Origin: a virus
Virus record (IMG/VR): IMGVR_UViG_3300030419_000048
Location: 1 to 30,747 of that record
DNA length: 30,747 bases
Strand: one strand, 5' to 3'
The translations under genes were made by a program, and so were the position numbers. This document shows positions 14,617 through 23,520 of this stretch, piece after piece. Numbering within the stretch: the stretch's first letter is position 1; the number at the start of each line of letters is the position of its first letter. The notes beneath the pieces were generated by a model. That model saw nothing but the letters and a program-made list of their open reading frames with translations. It was not told the origin of the DNA and made no database searches.

Positions 14617-14994
14617 CTACTTAAAGTATGGATTAGTATCATAGGGAATACTCATTTCCCCACCTATTAATCCACATGATTTATTATCTGGTTTAGATAA
14701 AAGTAATACCCACATACCTTTATATTGATGTACATATAGTTCAGCAAGATCTTGCTCTGTCGTTAATCCCCACCATACTTTCTTTAACTGTAATCTATCT
14801 GTTAAATCCTTATGAGCAAAGTCACTATCTGAACATGGTAGATGCCTTTGAAATAATCTACCAAACATCTCAGTCGATTGGTTATTTTCATCTGGTGTTT
14901 TAGTATATGGATTAGCTTGAACTCCTCCTATAATAAAAATAGATGTTAAAGCTAAGATAACAATTGTAATTATAGTTGTCAATAAAATCTTCAT
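14617..14994 (-). CDS. Secreted 125-aa protein with two-Cys domain, unknown
   Basis: A clear Sec signal peptide: KILLTTIITIVILALTSIF with a likely cleavage after VQA (residue 27). The mature part has two cysteines (PCSDSDF and KSCGLIGG) framing HKDLTDRLQ, VWWGLTTEQDLAELY and GMWVLLLSKPDNKSC. This order (Cys, helix, 'GL...LAELY', 'W-(T/V)-LL..PDxxSC') recurs in small exported proteins of alphaproteobacteria and their phages. I know no proven function. An exported protein inside a fibre cassette is unusual; it could modify the cell envelope, act in superinfection control, or be a misplaced cargo gene. The start has AAGGAAT 8 nt upstream. The signal peptide may remain as an anchor. Confidence 0.65.
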   Translation of the reverse strand: MKILLTTIITIVILALTSIFIIGGVQANPYTKTPDENNQSTEMFGRLFQRHLPCSDSDFAHKDLTDRLQLKKVWWGLTTEQDLAELYVHQYKGMWVLLLSKPDNKSCGLIGGEMSIPYDTNPYFK

Positions 14995-15005
14995 CTATTC
15001 ATTCC

Positions 15006-17420
15006 TTACAATACTGCTGGAGCTACTGCCACTCCACTCCCACCAAAAGGATGCTTGGCAAAAGCTGCAAACACATAAGTACCATCATCAGCATTTATTC
15101 TATTATCTGTTCCTCTAAGTTTAAAACCATTAGAAAGGAAATCTACTTTAACTCCACTAAGAGTTGTTTCTGCATCACCATCATTACCTATTACATAATT
15201 TTCTGCTGGATTATATGTATCTCGTGCTCTGTCTAAAATAGTCCAAGGTTCATTATCACCATCAAATTTTATCATAACCATCTCAGGAGTAAAGCCACAG
15301 AATGAATAAGGACCATCTGTTTCTCCTTCTCCTGTATAAGTTCCAAACTTAGAAAATCCTGCTACTTCTACAAATGAATAAGCTAGATAAGTTTCAGTTG
15401 ATTTATTCACATTAACATCTGTTCCTATTGTAAAGGTTGTTGAGTTTGCTCCTGTAACAAAACCAGAAGAACTGGTTGCTCCATTTGCATCCGATAGTAC
15501 CCATTTCTCACTATAAACAGTAATTCCTGATTCCCAATTTGATGCAAGATGATTATCTGAATAACTACGAGGAAATATCCATACAGTAGTTGGAGTAACT
15601 CCTAGACCATGCCCAATAGTTGCTCCACTTCCTGTTCCAGTATATGTACTAATACTTATTCCAGCCGTTGTATCTACATATGTTGTTCCTGTATTAATAC
15701 TACCATCTGTATTAGATGATCCTGAATTACCAGCAGCCCAATTCCATGCTACATAAGTTCTACTACTTGTATTAACATCTCCAGTAGATAACTCACTACC
15801 ATCTCCAAGTGCAAAACCATCTGTAGCAAAGGATGTTACAGCATCTGTTACGTCATCTTCTATATCCCTATTACTCCAAAAGAGAGCTTTTCCAGTTCCT
15901 CGTGCTGCATCTTGAAAGACATGAGCAGCAGCATTACTTCTACACTTCATCCATACTATATCTGGTTGCATATTAGAATTACCACCAAAAGTAATAGACT
16001 GTGTACTACCATTTCCTGTATACGTAGCTACTTGGAAATTAGTAGATGGATCTGCAAGATCAGGAGCAGCTAAGTTAGTTGTATTCAATGCCAAGAAATT
16101 AGTAGGAGCACTATACTGCCATTCTTCTTCAGCAAAGTATGCATCAAATACAGCACTTGATTCATTACAAACTGCTGGACCCCATCCACCTCCATTAACC
16201 AATGTAGAACTTATTGTATATGCTGCACCTGTTCCACTTGAACCAGATGTAGGATCACCTGAGTTCTGCCATGTATCATTCTTTCCAAAGTATACAAAGC
16301 CATTATCAAGATCCATAGCTACACTTATAACATCTCCTACATCCCATGAATTTCCAAAGTCAGCAAGTGTATTATTTCTATATGTCTTTCCATCTAATGA
16401 TCTATAACCAAGGCTATCACCTGTACCATGCTTACTACTACTACCTAGTTCATGGTTTGATTGTACATCACATTGACTTATTCCTATTAGCCCACCTACA
16501 ACTACATCTGTAGATGTCCATTTAACTTCCCAATACCATTTACCCGTTCTTGGGAAAAAGGTTCCTTTAGCTGAATCTTGTGCTCCAGTACCATTTACAA
16601 ATCTTTTATTACCTTCTGATAATGTAATATTATCTTCTAAATGATCAGCTACATTCCATACACAATGATTATTAGTTGGAGTATCTGATGATTGATGATC
16701 TGAACTTATATTGTTTTCTGTGAAATCATTATTATTACCACTTACATCATTACCTAGATCACCACTAGATTCAAAATCTAAGAAGCATCCATTCGTACCA
16801 TAACTTCCACTGTACTCTTTTGGAATCCAAACACCTTTACTATTAGTTTCTCCAAAGTCTGCTGCTTCTGCTTGTGTACCATCTATTATATAAAATTCAG
16901 CTATATAGCCATCCATATAATTAGAACCTTCTTTACCTATATAATGTGCTGATGTACTATTTATATCAAATGCAAAATCTTCTGCTGGTGCTGAATCCGT
17001 AGATAATGATGCTATTGAACCATTTACATATAGTTTTAATCTATCACTGGCTGTGCTTTGTGTTGTATCAGCAGCTATAACTATATGATTCCAAGATGTA
17101 GGATCTCTAAAAACTCCACTAGTAACTTTAAAATTACTACCATCACTTATATATAATTTATTATCATTATCTGATATTTTAATTTCAGTACCACTTACTG
17201 AAAATAATGCTATTCCTCCACTAGTAGTACTTGCAAATTTACATAGTTTAAACCAGAAGCTCATAGTCCAAGTTGTTCTATTAGTATTAGAACTAGGACT
17301 TCTTGATAGATACGAGCTAGAAGAAAAATCAAACATACAAGAATTATCAATAGAATATGTAGTAGCTGCTCCAGCTTGAGCTGCTGCTGCTGCCATCATA
17401 TAGTTGGTAAAGATACTCAT
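15006..17420 (-). CDS. LamG-SPRY tail fibre B (receptor binding)
   Basis: An 804-aa adhesin. A concanavalin/LamG-3-like domain lies at about residues 20-195 (MSFWFKL, SWNHIVIAADTT, LKLYVNGSIASL, YIAEFYIIDGTQ). A SPRY domain lies at about 265-430 (GKWYWEVKW, GLIGISQ, GDVISVAMDLDNGFVYFGKN). The rest (about 480-804) is a DUF7483-like tail-fibre region (MQPDIVWMKCRS, AGNSGSSNTDGSINTGTTYV, HGLGVTPTTVWIFPR, YVFAAFAKHPFGG). The protein is paralogous to the 794-aa fibre upstream along its whole length. The N-terminus is short and Ala-rich and may attach to the tail. LamG and SPRY folds bind glycans or proteins, so a host-surface ligand is likely. It begins 1 nt after the chaperone-like gene ends. Confidence 0.78.
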   Translation of the reverse strand: MSIFTNYMMAAAAAQAGAATTYSIDNSCMFDFSSSSYLSRSPSSNTNRTTWTMSFWFKLCKFASTTSGGIALFSVSGTEIKISDNDNKLYISDGSNFKVTSGVFRDPTSWNHIVIAADTTQSTASDRLKLYVNGSIASLSTDSAPAEDFAFDINSTSAHYIGKEGSNYMDGYIAEFYIIDGTQAEAADFGETNSKGVWIPKEYSGSYGTNGCFLDFESSGDLGNDVSGNNNDFTENNISSDHQSSDTPTNNHCVWNVADHLEDNITLSEGNKRFVNGTGAQDSAKGTFFPRTGKWYWEVKWTSTDVVVGGLIGISQCDVQSNHELGSSSKHGTGDSLGYRSLDGKTYRNNTLADFGNSWDVGDVISVAMDLDNGFVYFGKNDTWQNSGDPTSGSSGTGAAYTISSTLVNGGGWGPAVCNESSAVFDAYFAEEEWQYSAPTNFLALNTTNLAAPDLADPSTNFQVATYTGNGSTQSITFGGNSNMQPDIVWMKCRSNAAAHVFQDAARGTGKALFWSNRDIEDDVTDAVTSFATDGFALGDGSELSTGDVNTSSRTYVAWNWAAGNSGSSNTDGSINTGTTYVDTTAGISISTYTGTGSGATIGHGLGVTPTTVWIFPRSYSDNHLASNWESGITVYSEKWVLSDANGATSSSGFVTGANSTTFTIGTDVNVNKSTETYLAYSFVEVAGFSKFGTYTGEGETDGPYSFCGFTPEMVMIKFDGDNEPWTILDRARDTYNPAENYVIGNDGDAETTLSGVKVDFLSNGFKLRGTDNRINADDGTYVFAAFAKHPFGGSGVAVAPAVL
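15690..15736 (-). repeat. 47-bp direct repeat, copy 1 (in fibre B)
   Basis: Identical over 47 nt to 18671-18717. It encodes the AGNSGSSNTDGSINT segment at about residues 562-577 of the 804-aa fibre. Its phase within the codons is the same as in the second copy, so an exchange here keeps frame. Confidence 0.85.
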
Positions 17421-17421
17421 T

Positions 17422-17988
17422 TTATTCTACTAACTCAGGCCAATCATATAATATACCTGTTACGTTACCTTCCTGATCTGTTACTAAAAACAAGGCTTCT
17501 ATTGCTTCTGTATCTACTGCATTATTAATAGCAGTCTCCATCTCTGTAGCTTTAGTACGAATAGCATCTCTCCAAGTTTGAATATTACTTGGAATATCAG
17601 TTCCCTTATCAGCTTTACGGATAATAGCCCAATCAGTTTGAGATAAAAGGCTACCTTGTTGATGCTTTACTTGTTCAATTAAAATAGATTTAACTCCACG
17701 AGTAACCACCTGATTACCTTTATGATCTTTTAGTAAATTACCATTTTTATCTGTAACATTTTCATCATCAAGTTTCTTGGCTGTCTTTGTTACTGTACCA
17801 TCTGCATTCTGTGTATACCACCATGTTACTGCATTAGGAATAGGATCAGGAATTATTTCTTCTAAACCAGCCAACTTCTTATCATCTTCTGACCATATAT
17901 GCCAGTTCCTTGGATGCTTTATACCATCAGCACTTATCCAAGAAGAACCTTCTTTTATAATATTTCCTGTTTTTATTTCTTTCCACAT
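17422..17988 (-). CDS. Tail fibre assembly chaperone-like protein
   Basis: The start is set at 17988 (MWKEIKTGNIIKEG), which has AAGGAG 7 nt upstream. A longer reading from 18033 would run into the previous gene. 188 aa. Residues about 120-170 hold SLLSQTDWAIIRKADKGTDI and WRDAIRTKATEM, the pattern of the tail assembly chaperone / fibre assembly family (Phage_tail_APC-like: LLxxTDWxxIRxxxxGxxxPxxxxxxRxxIR). The N-terminal half has WISADGIKHPRNWHIWSED and VTWWYTQNADGTV repeat-like segments. It lies between the two paralogous LamG-SPRY fibres, the typical place for a helper that folds or attaches one or both. The family link is by motif; the client is inferred. Confidence 0.68.
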   Translation of the reverse strand: MWKEIKTGNIIKEGSSWISADGIKHPRNWHIWSEDDKKLAGLEEIIPDPIPNAVTWWYTQNADGTVTKTAKKLDDENVTDKNGNLLKDHKGNQVVTRGVKSILIEQVKHQQGSLLSQTDWAIIRKADKGTDIPSNIQTWRDAIRTKATEMETAINNAVDTEAIEALFLVTDQEGNVTGILYDWPELVE

Positions 17989-17998
17989 ATTATTCTCC

Positions 17999-20383
17999 TT
18001 ATCTACCGGGAGCTGGTGACAAACCATCACCACCTAATGGATATTTGGCAAATGCCCAAAAAATATACACACCACCATCAGCATTTCTTGATACATCACT
18101 ATTCCTAATTTTTACACCATTAGATAAAAAATCTAAATCAGCAGAACCTTCGGCAGCAGTATCATTTAGAACTAATCTTTCACTCATCACATTATACGTG
18201 CTTCTTTTATTATCCCACACAATCCAATCCGATGTTGAATCTACTCGTTTACTTACAAAAAAAGCTGGTTCAAATCCACAATAAGCAAAGGCTCCATCAG
18301 ACGATCCGTTCCCAACATAAGTACCAAATCTACTAAATCCTTCAACCTCTGCAAATGCATAGGCTACGTATGTTCTACCAGAGCCATTTACACCAACATC
18401 TGTTCCAATACTAAAAGTAGTGCTAGATGCTCCTGTAATTTGATTTGATGAAGAACTAGGTGCCTCATTATCATTAAGTTTCAGTTTTTCAGTAAAGGCT
18501 GTTACTCCATGTTCCCAATTTGCTGCAAGACGATGATCTCCATTAGAACGAGGCATAGTAAATACAGTAACAGGAGTTGTTCCTAGTCCATGTCCTACAG
18601 TTGCTGCACTACCTGTTCCAGTATAGGTACTTATAGAAATACCAGCCGTAGCATCTACATAGGTTGTTGTTGTATTAATACTACCATCTGTATTAGATGA
18701 TCCTGAATTACCAGCAGACCAACCATATCCTAAAAAAGAACCACTAGAAACATTTACCCAAGCTCCTGAACCAACAGTAAATCCATCACTACCAAAAGCA
18801 GTTAGACTATCACTACTTTCTGATTCAGCATCATTATCATTCCAGTTTATATACTTCTCAACACCACGAGCAGCATCATAAAGTGTCCAAACTCTACTAC
18901 CATCCCTTTGTTTAAGTAAAACTGCATCAGGTTGCATATTAGAATTACCATCAAATGTGACTGCATTAGAACTACCTGTACCAGAATAAATAACTGCCTG
19001 AAAATTAGTCGATCCATCAGGAATATCAGGACTAAAATTATCGGCACGTACTTCTTTGAACCCTGCTGGAGCAGCCGTATTAAATGATCTCTGTCCAAAG
19101 TTAGCAATTAAAGTTGAGTTACCTGTACCATAGTCGGCTGCAAATGCTGGTTGAAACATTCCAGATAGACTTGAAAAGGCTTCGTTAGATCCTGCTGCTG
19201 GATCACCACTGTTAGGATATGTACCATTAATTGAGAACCATATCTTTCCATTATCTAAATCAAGAGCTACTCCAACAATATCTCCAGCACTCATGGCACT
19301 TCCATAGGAAGAAGTTGTATTACCAGTAATCTTTTCTCCTTTGGTTGTAATTGCATAGCCGTTATTACCTGAGACTTGAGGAAAACTAGTTCCACCAGAA
19401 CCATCTTGGATATCCCATGCTGGACCTACTACACCTACAAATTCTCTATTAACACCACTTTGTCCTAATGTATCCAGTTCACACTCCCAATACCACTTAC
19501 CACTAGACATTCCAAAAGTTGCTCGTACATCATTTGAATTACCTGTATTACTGTTCGTCCATTTAAGACATCCCTCAGATAAAACACAACTACTTTCTCT
19601 ATGAGCATCATTATAATTCATAATTGCATAATTTTTAGTAGGACTATCCGTAACCTGATCTGCTGCTACCAAATTAGTGACAGTAAAATTATTTCCATTT
19701 CCACTAGAGTCAGTACCTAAAGAACTACTATCTGCAAACTTTAACCAGTATCCATTTGTTCCAAATGTAAGTCCTGATGGGTTAATGGGCCTCCATACTC
19801 CATTATCGTCAAACTCTCCTAGATCTGTAGCAGCTTGTTGTGTGCCATCCACAAAAATACACTCAGCTAGATAGCCGTCCCAATATCCTCCACTATTTCG
19901 ATGACCAAATATTTGGGCAGCAGCCGTATTTATATTAAAATCATAATTTTCACTAATGGAGTTATTTGTTTCATAATCAGTTAGATGTACACCATTATGA
20001 TATATTTTCATTCTATTGCTTTCTGTACCTTGAGTAGTATCAGCAGCTAAAATTATATGAGTCCAACCTGACATATCTCTAAACTGAGCACTAGGTCTTT
20101 TTAATCCTCCACCATCTATTAGATAAAGTGAAGAATTACTATCTGATAATAAAAACTCAAAATCTCCACCACCAGCACTAAAAGCATTCATTCCTGCACT
20201 AGTACTTTCTGCATTTCTGCAAAGTTTAAACCAATAACTTAATGTCCACGTTCTTCTATTTCCAGCAGAATCTGGAGTGAAAGATAACTGTGGACTATCG
20301 TCATCATTGAAACATAAAGAGTTCTCTATAGAATATGCAGCAGCTCCTCCACTCCCAAACATCTGTGTTCCAAATACTGGCAT
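17999..20383 (-). CDS. LamG-SPRY tail fibre A (paralogue)
   Basis: A 794-aa protein with the same layout as the fibre at 15006-17420: LamG-like domain (about 20-195; LSYWFKLC, WTHIILAADTTQ, MKIYHNGVHL, LAECIFVDGTQ), SPRY (about 265-430; GKWYWECEL, FVGVVG, GDIVGVALDLDNGKIWFSING), then a DUF7483-like C-terminal region (MQPDAVLLKQRD, SISTYTGTGSAATVGHGLG, YIFWAFAKYPLGG). It diverges most in the ligand-facing loops of LamG and SPRY, as expected for different receptors or different variants. The C-terminal third is best conserved and contains a 47-bp stretch identical to the other fibre. The ATG overlaps the stop of the 1045-aa fibre (TAATG). Role: host recognition. Confidence 0.78.
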   Translation of the reverse strand: MPVFGTQMFGSGGAAAYSIENSLCFNDDDSPQLSFTPDSAGNRRTWTLSYWFKLCRNAESTSAGMNAFSAGGGDFEFLLSDSNSSLYLIDGGGLKRPSAQFRDMSGWTHIILAADTTQGTESNRMKIYHNGVHLTDYETNNSISENYDFNINTAAAQIFGHRNSGGYWDGYLAECIFVDGTQQAATDLGEFDDNGVWRPINPSGLTFGTNGYWLKFADSSSLGTDSSGNGNNFTVTNLVAADQVTDSPTKNYAIMNYNDAHRESSCVLSEGCLKWTNSNTGNSNDVRATFGMSSGKWYWECELDTLGQSGVNREFVGVVGPAWDIQDGSGGTSFPQVSGNNGYAITTKGEKITGNTTSSYGSAMSAGDIVGVALDLDNGKIWFSINGTYPNSGDPAAGSNEAFSSLSGMFQPAFAADYGTGNSTLIANFGQRSFNTAAPAGFKEVRADNFSPDIPDGSTNFQAVIYSGTGSSNAVTFDGNSNMQPDAVLLKQRDGSRVWTLYDAARGVEKYINWNDNDAESESSDSLTAFGSDGFTVGSGAWVNVSSGSFLGYGWSAGNSGSSNTDGSINTTTTYVDATAGISISTYTGTGSAATVGHGLGTTPVTVFTMPRSNGDHRLAANWEHGVTAFTEKLKLNDNEAPSSSSNQITGASSTTFSIGTDVGVNGSGRTYVAYAFAEVEGFSRFGTYVGNGSSDGAFAYCGFEPAFFVSKRVDSTSDWIVWDNKRSTYNVMSERLVLNDTAAEGSADLDFLSNGVKIRNSDVSRNADGGVYIFWAFAKYPLGGDGLSPAPGR
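18671..18717 (-). repeat. 47-bp direct repeat, copy 2 (in fibre A)
   Basis: Identical over 47 nt to 15690-15736, 2981 bp away and in the same orientation. It encodes the same segment at about residues 556-571 of the 794-aa fibre. Mismatches begin at once on both sides. Confidence 0.85.
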
Positions 20384-23300
20384 TAGCTGAAAGCCTGTTG
20401 TACTGCACCAAGTTGAATACTTCCTGATGCTTTAACAAAGTATGGTATGATATCCACGGCATTAGCAGCAGTACTGAGAGTTATACCTGCACCACCAGCC
20501 GTTTCGTAATCTGTTCCTAAACTTAAAGTTCTTGAACCTGTTCCATCTTGAATACAAACTATAATTCCAGATTGTCCTACCTGCTCTGTACTTGGATTAG
20601 CAAAGGTAACATTACCTGTAAATGTAAGAACAAAGTTTTGATTGGTAGCAAAGTCCAGTGTTACACTTCCTGTATTACTTGTGTCCGTATCTGTTGTAGC
20701 AAGTAAAGTTCCAGTTATAGTAGTTCCATTTGCTGTCGTAGAAAGTTTTGAAGAATTATCATGGTAAAGTACTACAGCTCCATCAGTATTCATAACTGCC
20801 ATTGTCTCTGAAGTATCTTTCAAGAAATTTATACTTGCACCATTTGTACGGACAAGTAACCTTCCAGTTCCATTATCTGCAACATGACTGTCAGTAGCAT
20901 CATGATAGATCTGTAAATCATCACCTGTACCTAAAAGAATTTTATCATCGTCTTGCATATCCAAATTATTATTAAGAGTCATGACTCCATTAACAGATAC
21001 AGTACTTTGAAGATGAGTAGCACCTTCTACTGTAACAGTAGAGGCAAAGTTAGCAGCACCACCTACACTTAAAGCTCCTGATATACTAACAGCACCACCT
21101 ATAGTTGTTGTACCACCAACTGTTAGATTACCAACAAGTATTGTGTTACCTGAGACACAGACTGCATCATCAAATTCTGCTTTACCTGCTACAGTTAATG
21201 TACTTAGAAGATTGGTAGCTCCACCTACACTCAAGGCTCCTGCTATACTAGCAGCACCTCCGATAGTCGTAGTACCACCTACAGCTAAGTTACCTACAAG
21301 TACTGTATTACCTGAGACACATACATCGTCATCAAACTCTGCTTTACCAACAACAGTTGCTGTACCACCTACTCCTAAGTTACCTGTTAGAGTTGTGTTA
21401 CCAGCTATGGTTACTGTACCACCTACAGTTAAATTACCTACTAATATTGAATTACCTGATACACAAACGTCATCATCAAACTCTGCCTTGGATGCAAAAG
21501 TAGCAACACCACCCACACCTAATGTACCTGTTAGTGTAGTATTGCCAGCTATAGTAACTGTTGATGCAAAGTGTGCAGCACCTCCCACACTAAGAGCACC
21601 TCCTATACTAGCTGCTCCACCAATAGTGGCTGTACCTCCAACTGTTAAGTTACCTACTAGAACTGTATTTCCACTTACACATACAGCATCATCGAACTCA
21701 GCCTTACCTGCAACAGTTAGTGTACTAAGAAGATTAGTAGCTCCACCTACACTAAGTGCTCCTGCTACACTAGCAGCTCCACCTATGGTAGTAGTACCAC
21801 CAACTGCCAGATTTCCTACAAGTACTGTATTACCTGAGACACAAACGTCATCGTCAAACTCTGCTTTACCTACGGCTGTAAATGTTCCACCTACTCCAAG
21901 ATTGGCTGTTAAAGTTGTATTACCAACTATAGTTGCCGTACCACCTACAAATAAGTTACCACCTATGGTAGCATTATTAACTGATATATTACCTTCAACG
22001 GAAGCAGTAATACCTGTAAGATTAGAACCATCACCATAGTATGCACTTGCACATACCTTTGCATTTGCAGCTTGTACATTAGCACCAGCTATGGTTACTG
22101 TACTGGCAAAGTTAGCTACTCCACCTACACTTAGAGCACCTCCAATACTGGCAGCACCTCCAATAGTGGCTGTACCACCTACGGCTAAGTTACCTACTAA
22201 TACTGAGTTACCACTTACACATACGTCATCGTCAAACTCAACCTTGGCAGCAAAGGTAGCTATACCTGTTTGTGCCAGAGTACCACCTATAGATGCATTA
22301 CCTGCTACATCCAATGTACTTCCAAGACTTGTAGCACCTGATACACGTATTGTACTAAGGAAACCTGAAGCTCCAGATACAGTAGCTGTACTCAAGAAGT
22401 TAACTGCACCAGCTACACTAAGAGTACCACCAATCGTAGCATTACCTGTTATACGTAAAGCTGAAACAGATGTATTACCAGAAGCTGGAACATTCGTTAA
22501 ATTAGATCCATCACCATAGAAAGCAGAAGCACAAACCTTTGCATTGGCTGCTTGTACACCAGTACCTGCTATAGTTACAGTTCCTGTTATATTAAGATTA
22601 CCACCTATGGATGTATTACCTACTACGGATAAAGCTCCACCCACACCAAGTGAATCTGCCAAAGTCACAGCACCACCTATGGTAGCCGTACCTCCAACAG
22701 TCAAGTTGCCTACTAGTACTGAGTTACCTGATACACATACATCATCGTCAAACTCTGCCTTACCTACTACAGTTAATGTACTGAGTAAGTTCGTAGCTCC
22801 TCCAACACTAAGAGCACCTGCTATACTGGCAGCTCCACCTATCGTTGCTGTACCTGCCACGGCAAGATTTGTACCTATATTGGCATCACCACTAACCGAT
22901 ACATCTTTCTTAAATGTACCATCACCTGATACAGTAACTGTAGATTCAAAGGTAGCTGCACCTGTTCCTTTAAATGTACCACTGACAGATACATTGCCAG
23001 CTACATCCAGTGTACTTCCAAGGCTAACGGCTCCTGTTATGGTGGTAGTTCCACCTACGGCCAAGTTACCTACGAGTACAGTATTACCACTTACACATAC
23101 ATCGTCATCAAATTCTACCTTACTTACGAATTGGGATGTACCACTTACATATGCATTACCTACTACCGATATATTTCCTACACAGACATTTCCACCTATA
23201 CTGGAATTAACACCTGTAATATTGGAACCATCACCATAAAATGCAGAGGCACATACTTTTGCATTAGGTGCTGCTACATTAGCACCATCAATAGATACTG

Positions 23301-23520
23301 TACCACCTATTTGTACGTTACCAGATACAGAAGCATTACCATCTACTCCAAATGTACCTGTTGCCTTGGCTGCTCCTGTTGCAACTTGGAAAGCTATATT
23401 AGTACCATCACCTGTTTGTATCTGTGTAAGATCAGCAGAGACACCAGCATTGGCACTTACAGCCAGCTTTACGAGTTGTTTATATGTATCTGATATTTGT
23501 CTTCCTGTTAATGTGCTCAT
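20383..23520 (-). CDS. Large repetitive tail fibre
   Basis: I choose 23520 (MSTLTGRQISDTYKQL) as start: it forms ATGA with the upstream stop, and this N-terminus is the recurring 'xxTGRQIxxTYKxLLKxx' start of marine-phage fibres. The alternative ATG at 23535 adds 5 residues. 1045 aa. Residues about 70-850 are a beta-repeat built from GGTxTIGGxxSIxGALSVGG-like units, eight copies of EFDD(D/A)VCVSGN, and three copies of NAKVCASAFYGDGSNLTG-like units. After this come a GTGDDLQIYHDATDSHVADN-type module and an end domain (VGQSGIIVCIQDGTGSRTLS) shared with the 307-aa protein. The repeats probably form a long beta-solenoid or trimeric shaft. It is likely a side fibre that touches the host first. Confidence 0.75.
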   Translation of the reverse strand: MSTLTGRQISDTYKQLVKLAVSANAGVSADLTQIQTGDGTNIAFQVATGAAKATGTFGVDGNASVSGNVQIGGTVSIDGANVAAPNAKVCASAFYGDGSNITGVNSSIGGNVCVGNISVVGNAYVSGTSQFVSKVEFDDDVCVSGNTVLVGNLAVGGTTTITGAVSLGSTLDVAGNVSVSGTFKGTGAATFESTVTVSGDGTFKKDVSVSGDANIGTNLAVAGTATIGGAASIAGALSVGGATNLLSTLTVVGKAEFDDDVCVSGNSVLVGNLTVGGTATIGGAVTLADSLGVGGALSVVGNTSIGGNLNITGTVTIAGTGVQAANAKVCASAFYGDGSNLTNVPASGNTSVSALRITGNATIGGTLSVAGAVNFLSTATVSGASGFLSTIRVSGATSLGSTLDVAGNASIGGTLAQTGIATFAAKVEFDDDVCVSGNSVLVGNLAVGGTATIGGAASIGGALSVGGVANFASTVTIAGANVQAANAKVCASAYYGDGSNLTGITASVEGNISVNNATIGGNLFVGGTATIVGNTTLTANLGVGGTFTAVGKAEFDDDVCVSGNTVLVGNLAVGGTTTIGGAASVAGALSVGGATNLLSTLTVAGKAEFDDAVCVSGNTVLVGNLTVGGTATIGGAASIGGALSVGGAAHFASTVTIAGNTTLTGTLGVGGVATFASKAEFDDDVCVSGNSILVGNLTVGGTVTIAGNTTLTGNLGVGGTATVVGKAEFDDDVCVSGNTVLVGNLAVGGTTTIGGAASIAGALSVGGATNLLSTLTVAGKAEFDDAVCVSGNTILVGNLTVGGTTTIGGAVSISGALSVGGAANFASTVTVEGATHLQSTVSVNGVMTLNNNLDMQDDDKILLGTGDDLQIYHDATDSHVADNGTGRLLVRTNGASINFLKDTSETMAVMNTDGAVVLYHDNSSKLSTTANGTTITGTLLATTDTDTSNTGSVTLDFATNQNFVLTFTGNVTFANPSTEQVGQSGIIVCIQDGTGSRTLSLGTDYETAGGAGITLSTAANAVDIIPYFVKASGSIQLGAVQQAFS
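21000..23330 (-). repeat. Coding repeat array of the large fibre
   Basis: Internal repeats at both DNA and protein level. Copies of the Asp/Cys unit EFDDxVCVSGN are near plus-strand positions 21147, 21309, 21447, 21669, 21830, 22209, 22720 and 23081. Intervals are uneven (roughly 140-510 nt), because different numbers of Gly-rich TIGG/VSGN units separate them. The YGDGSN units are near 22026, 22503 and 23225. Blocks such as 'KAEFDDAVCVSGNT plus a GNLTVGGT' run are nearly identical between copies, so unequal recombination could change shaft length while keeping frame. Confidence 0.8.

Noticed and set aside
17989-18033. Upstream start for the chaperone-like gene (203 aa)
   Set aside because: Would overlap fibre A, whereas the ATG at 17988 has AAGGAG at good spacing.
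21143-22039. 298-aa plus-strand frame opposite the large fibre
   Set aside because: It is the antisense of the Gly/Val/Thr repeat array. Its Pro/Leu/Thr-rich product mirrors the repeat codons, it has no ribosome site, and the minus-strand frame has clear fibre modules.
22544-23239. 231-aa plus-strand frame opposite the large fibre
   Set aside because: Same antisense artefact of the repeats; no start signal or family.
21000-23330. CRISPR-like repeat array
   Set aside because: Repeats are coding, imperfect and unevenly spaced (about 140-510 nt), without short uniform spacers.
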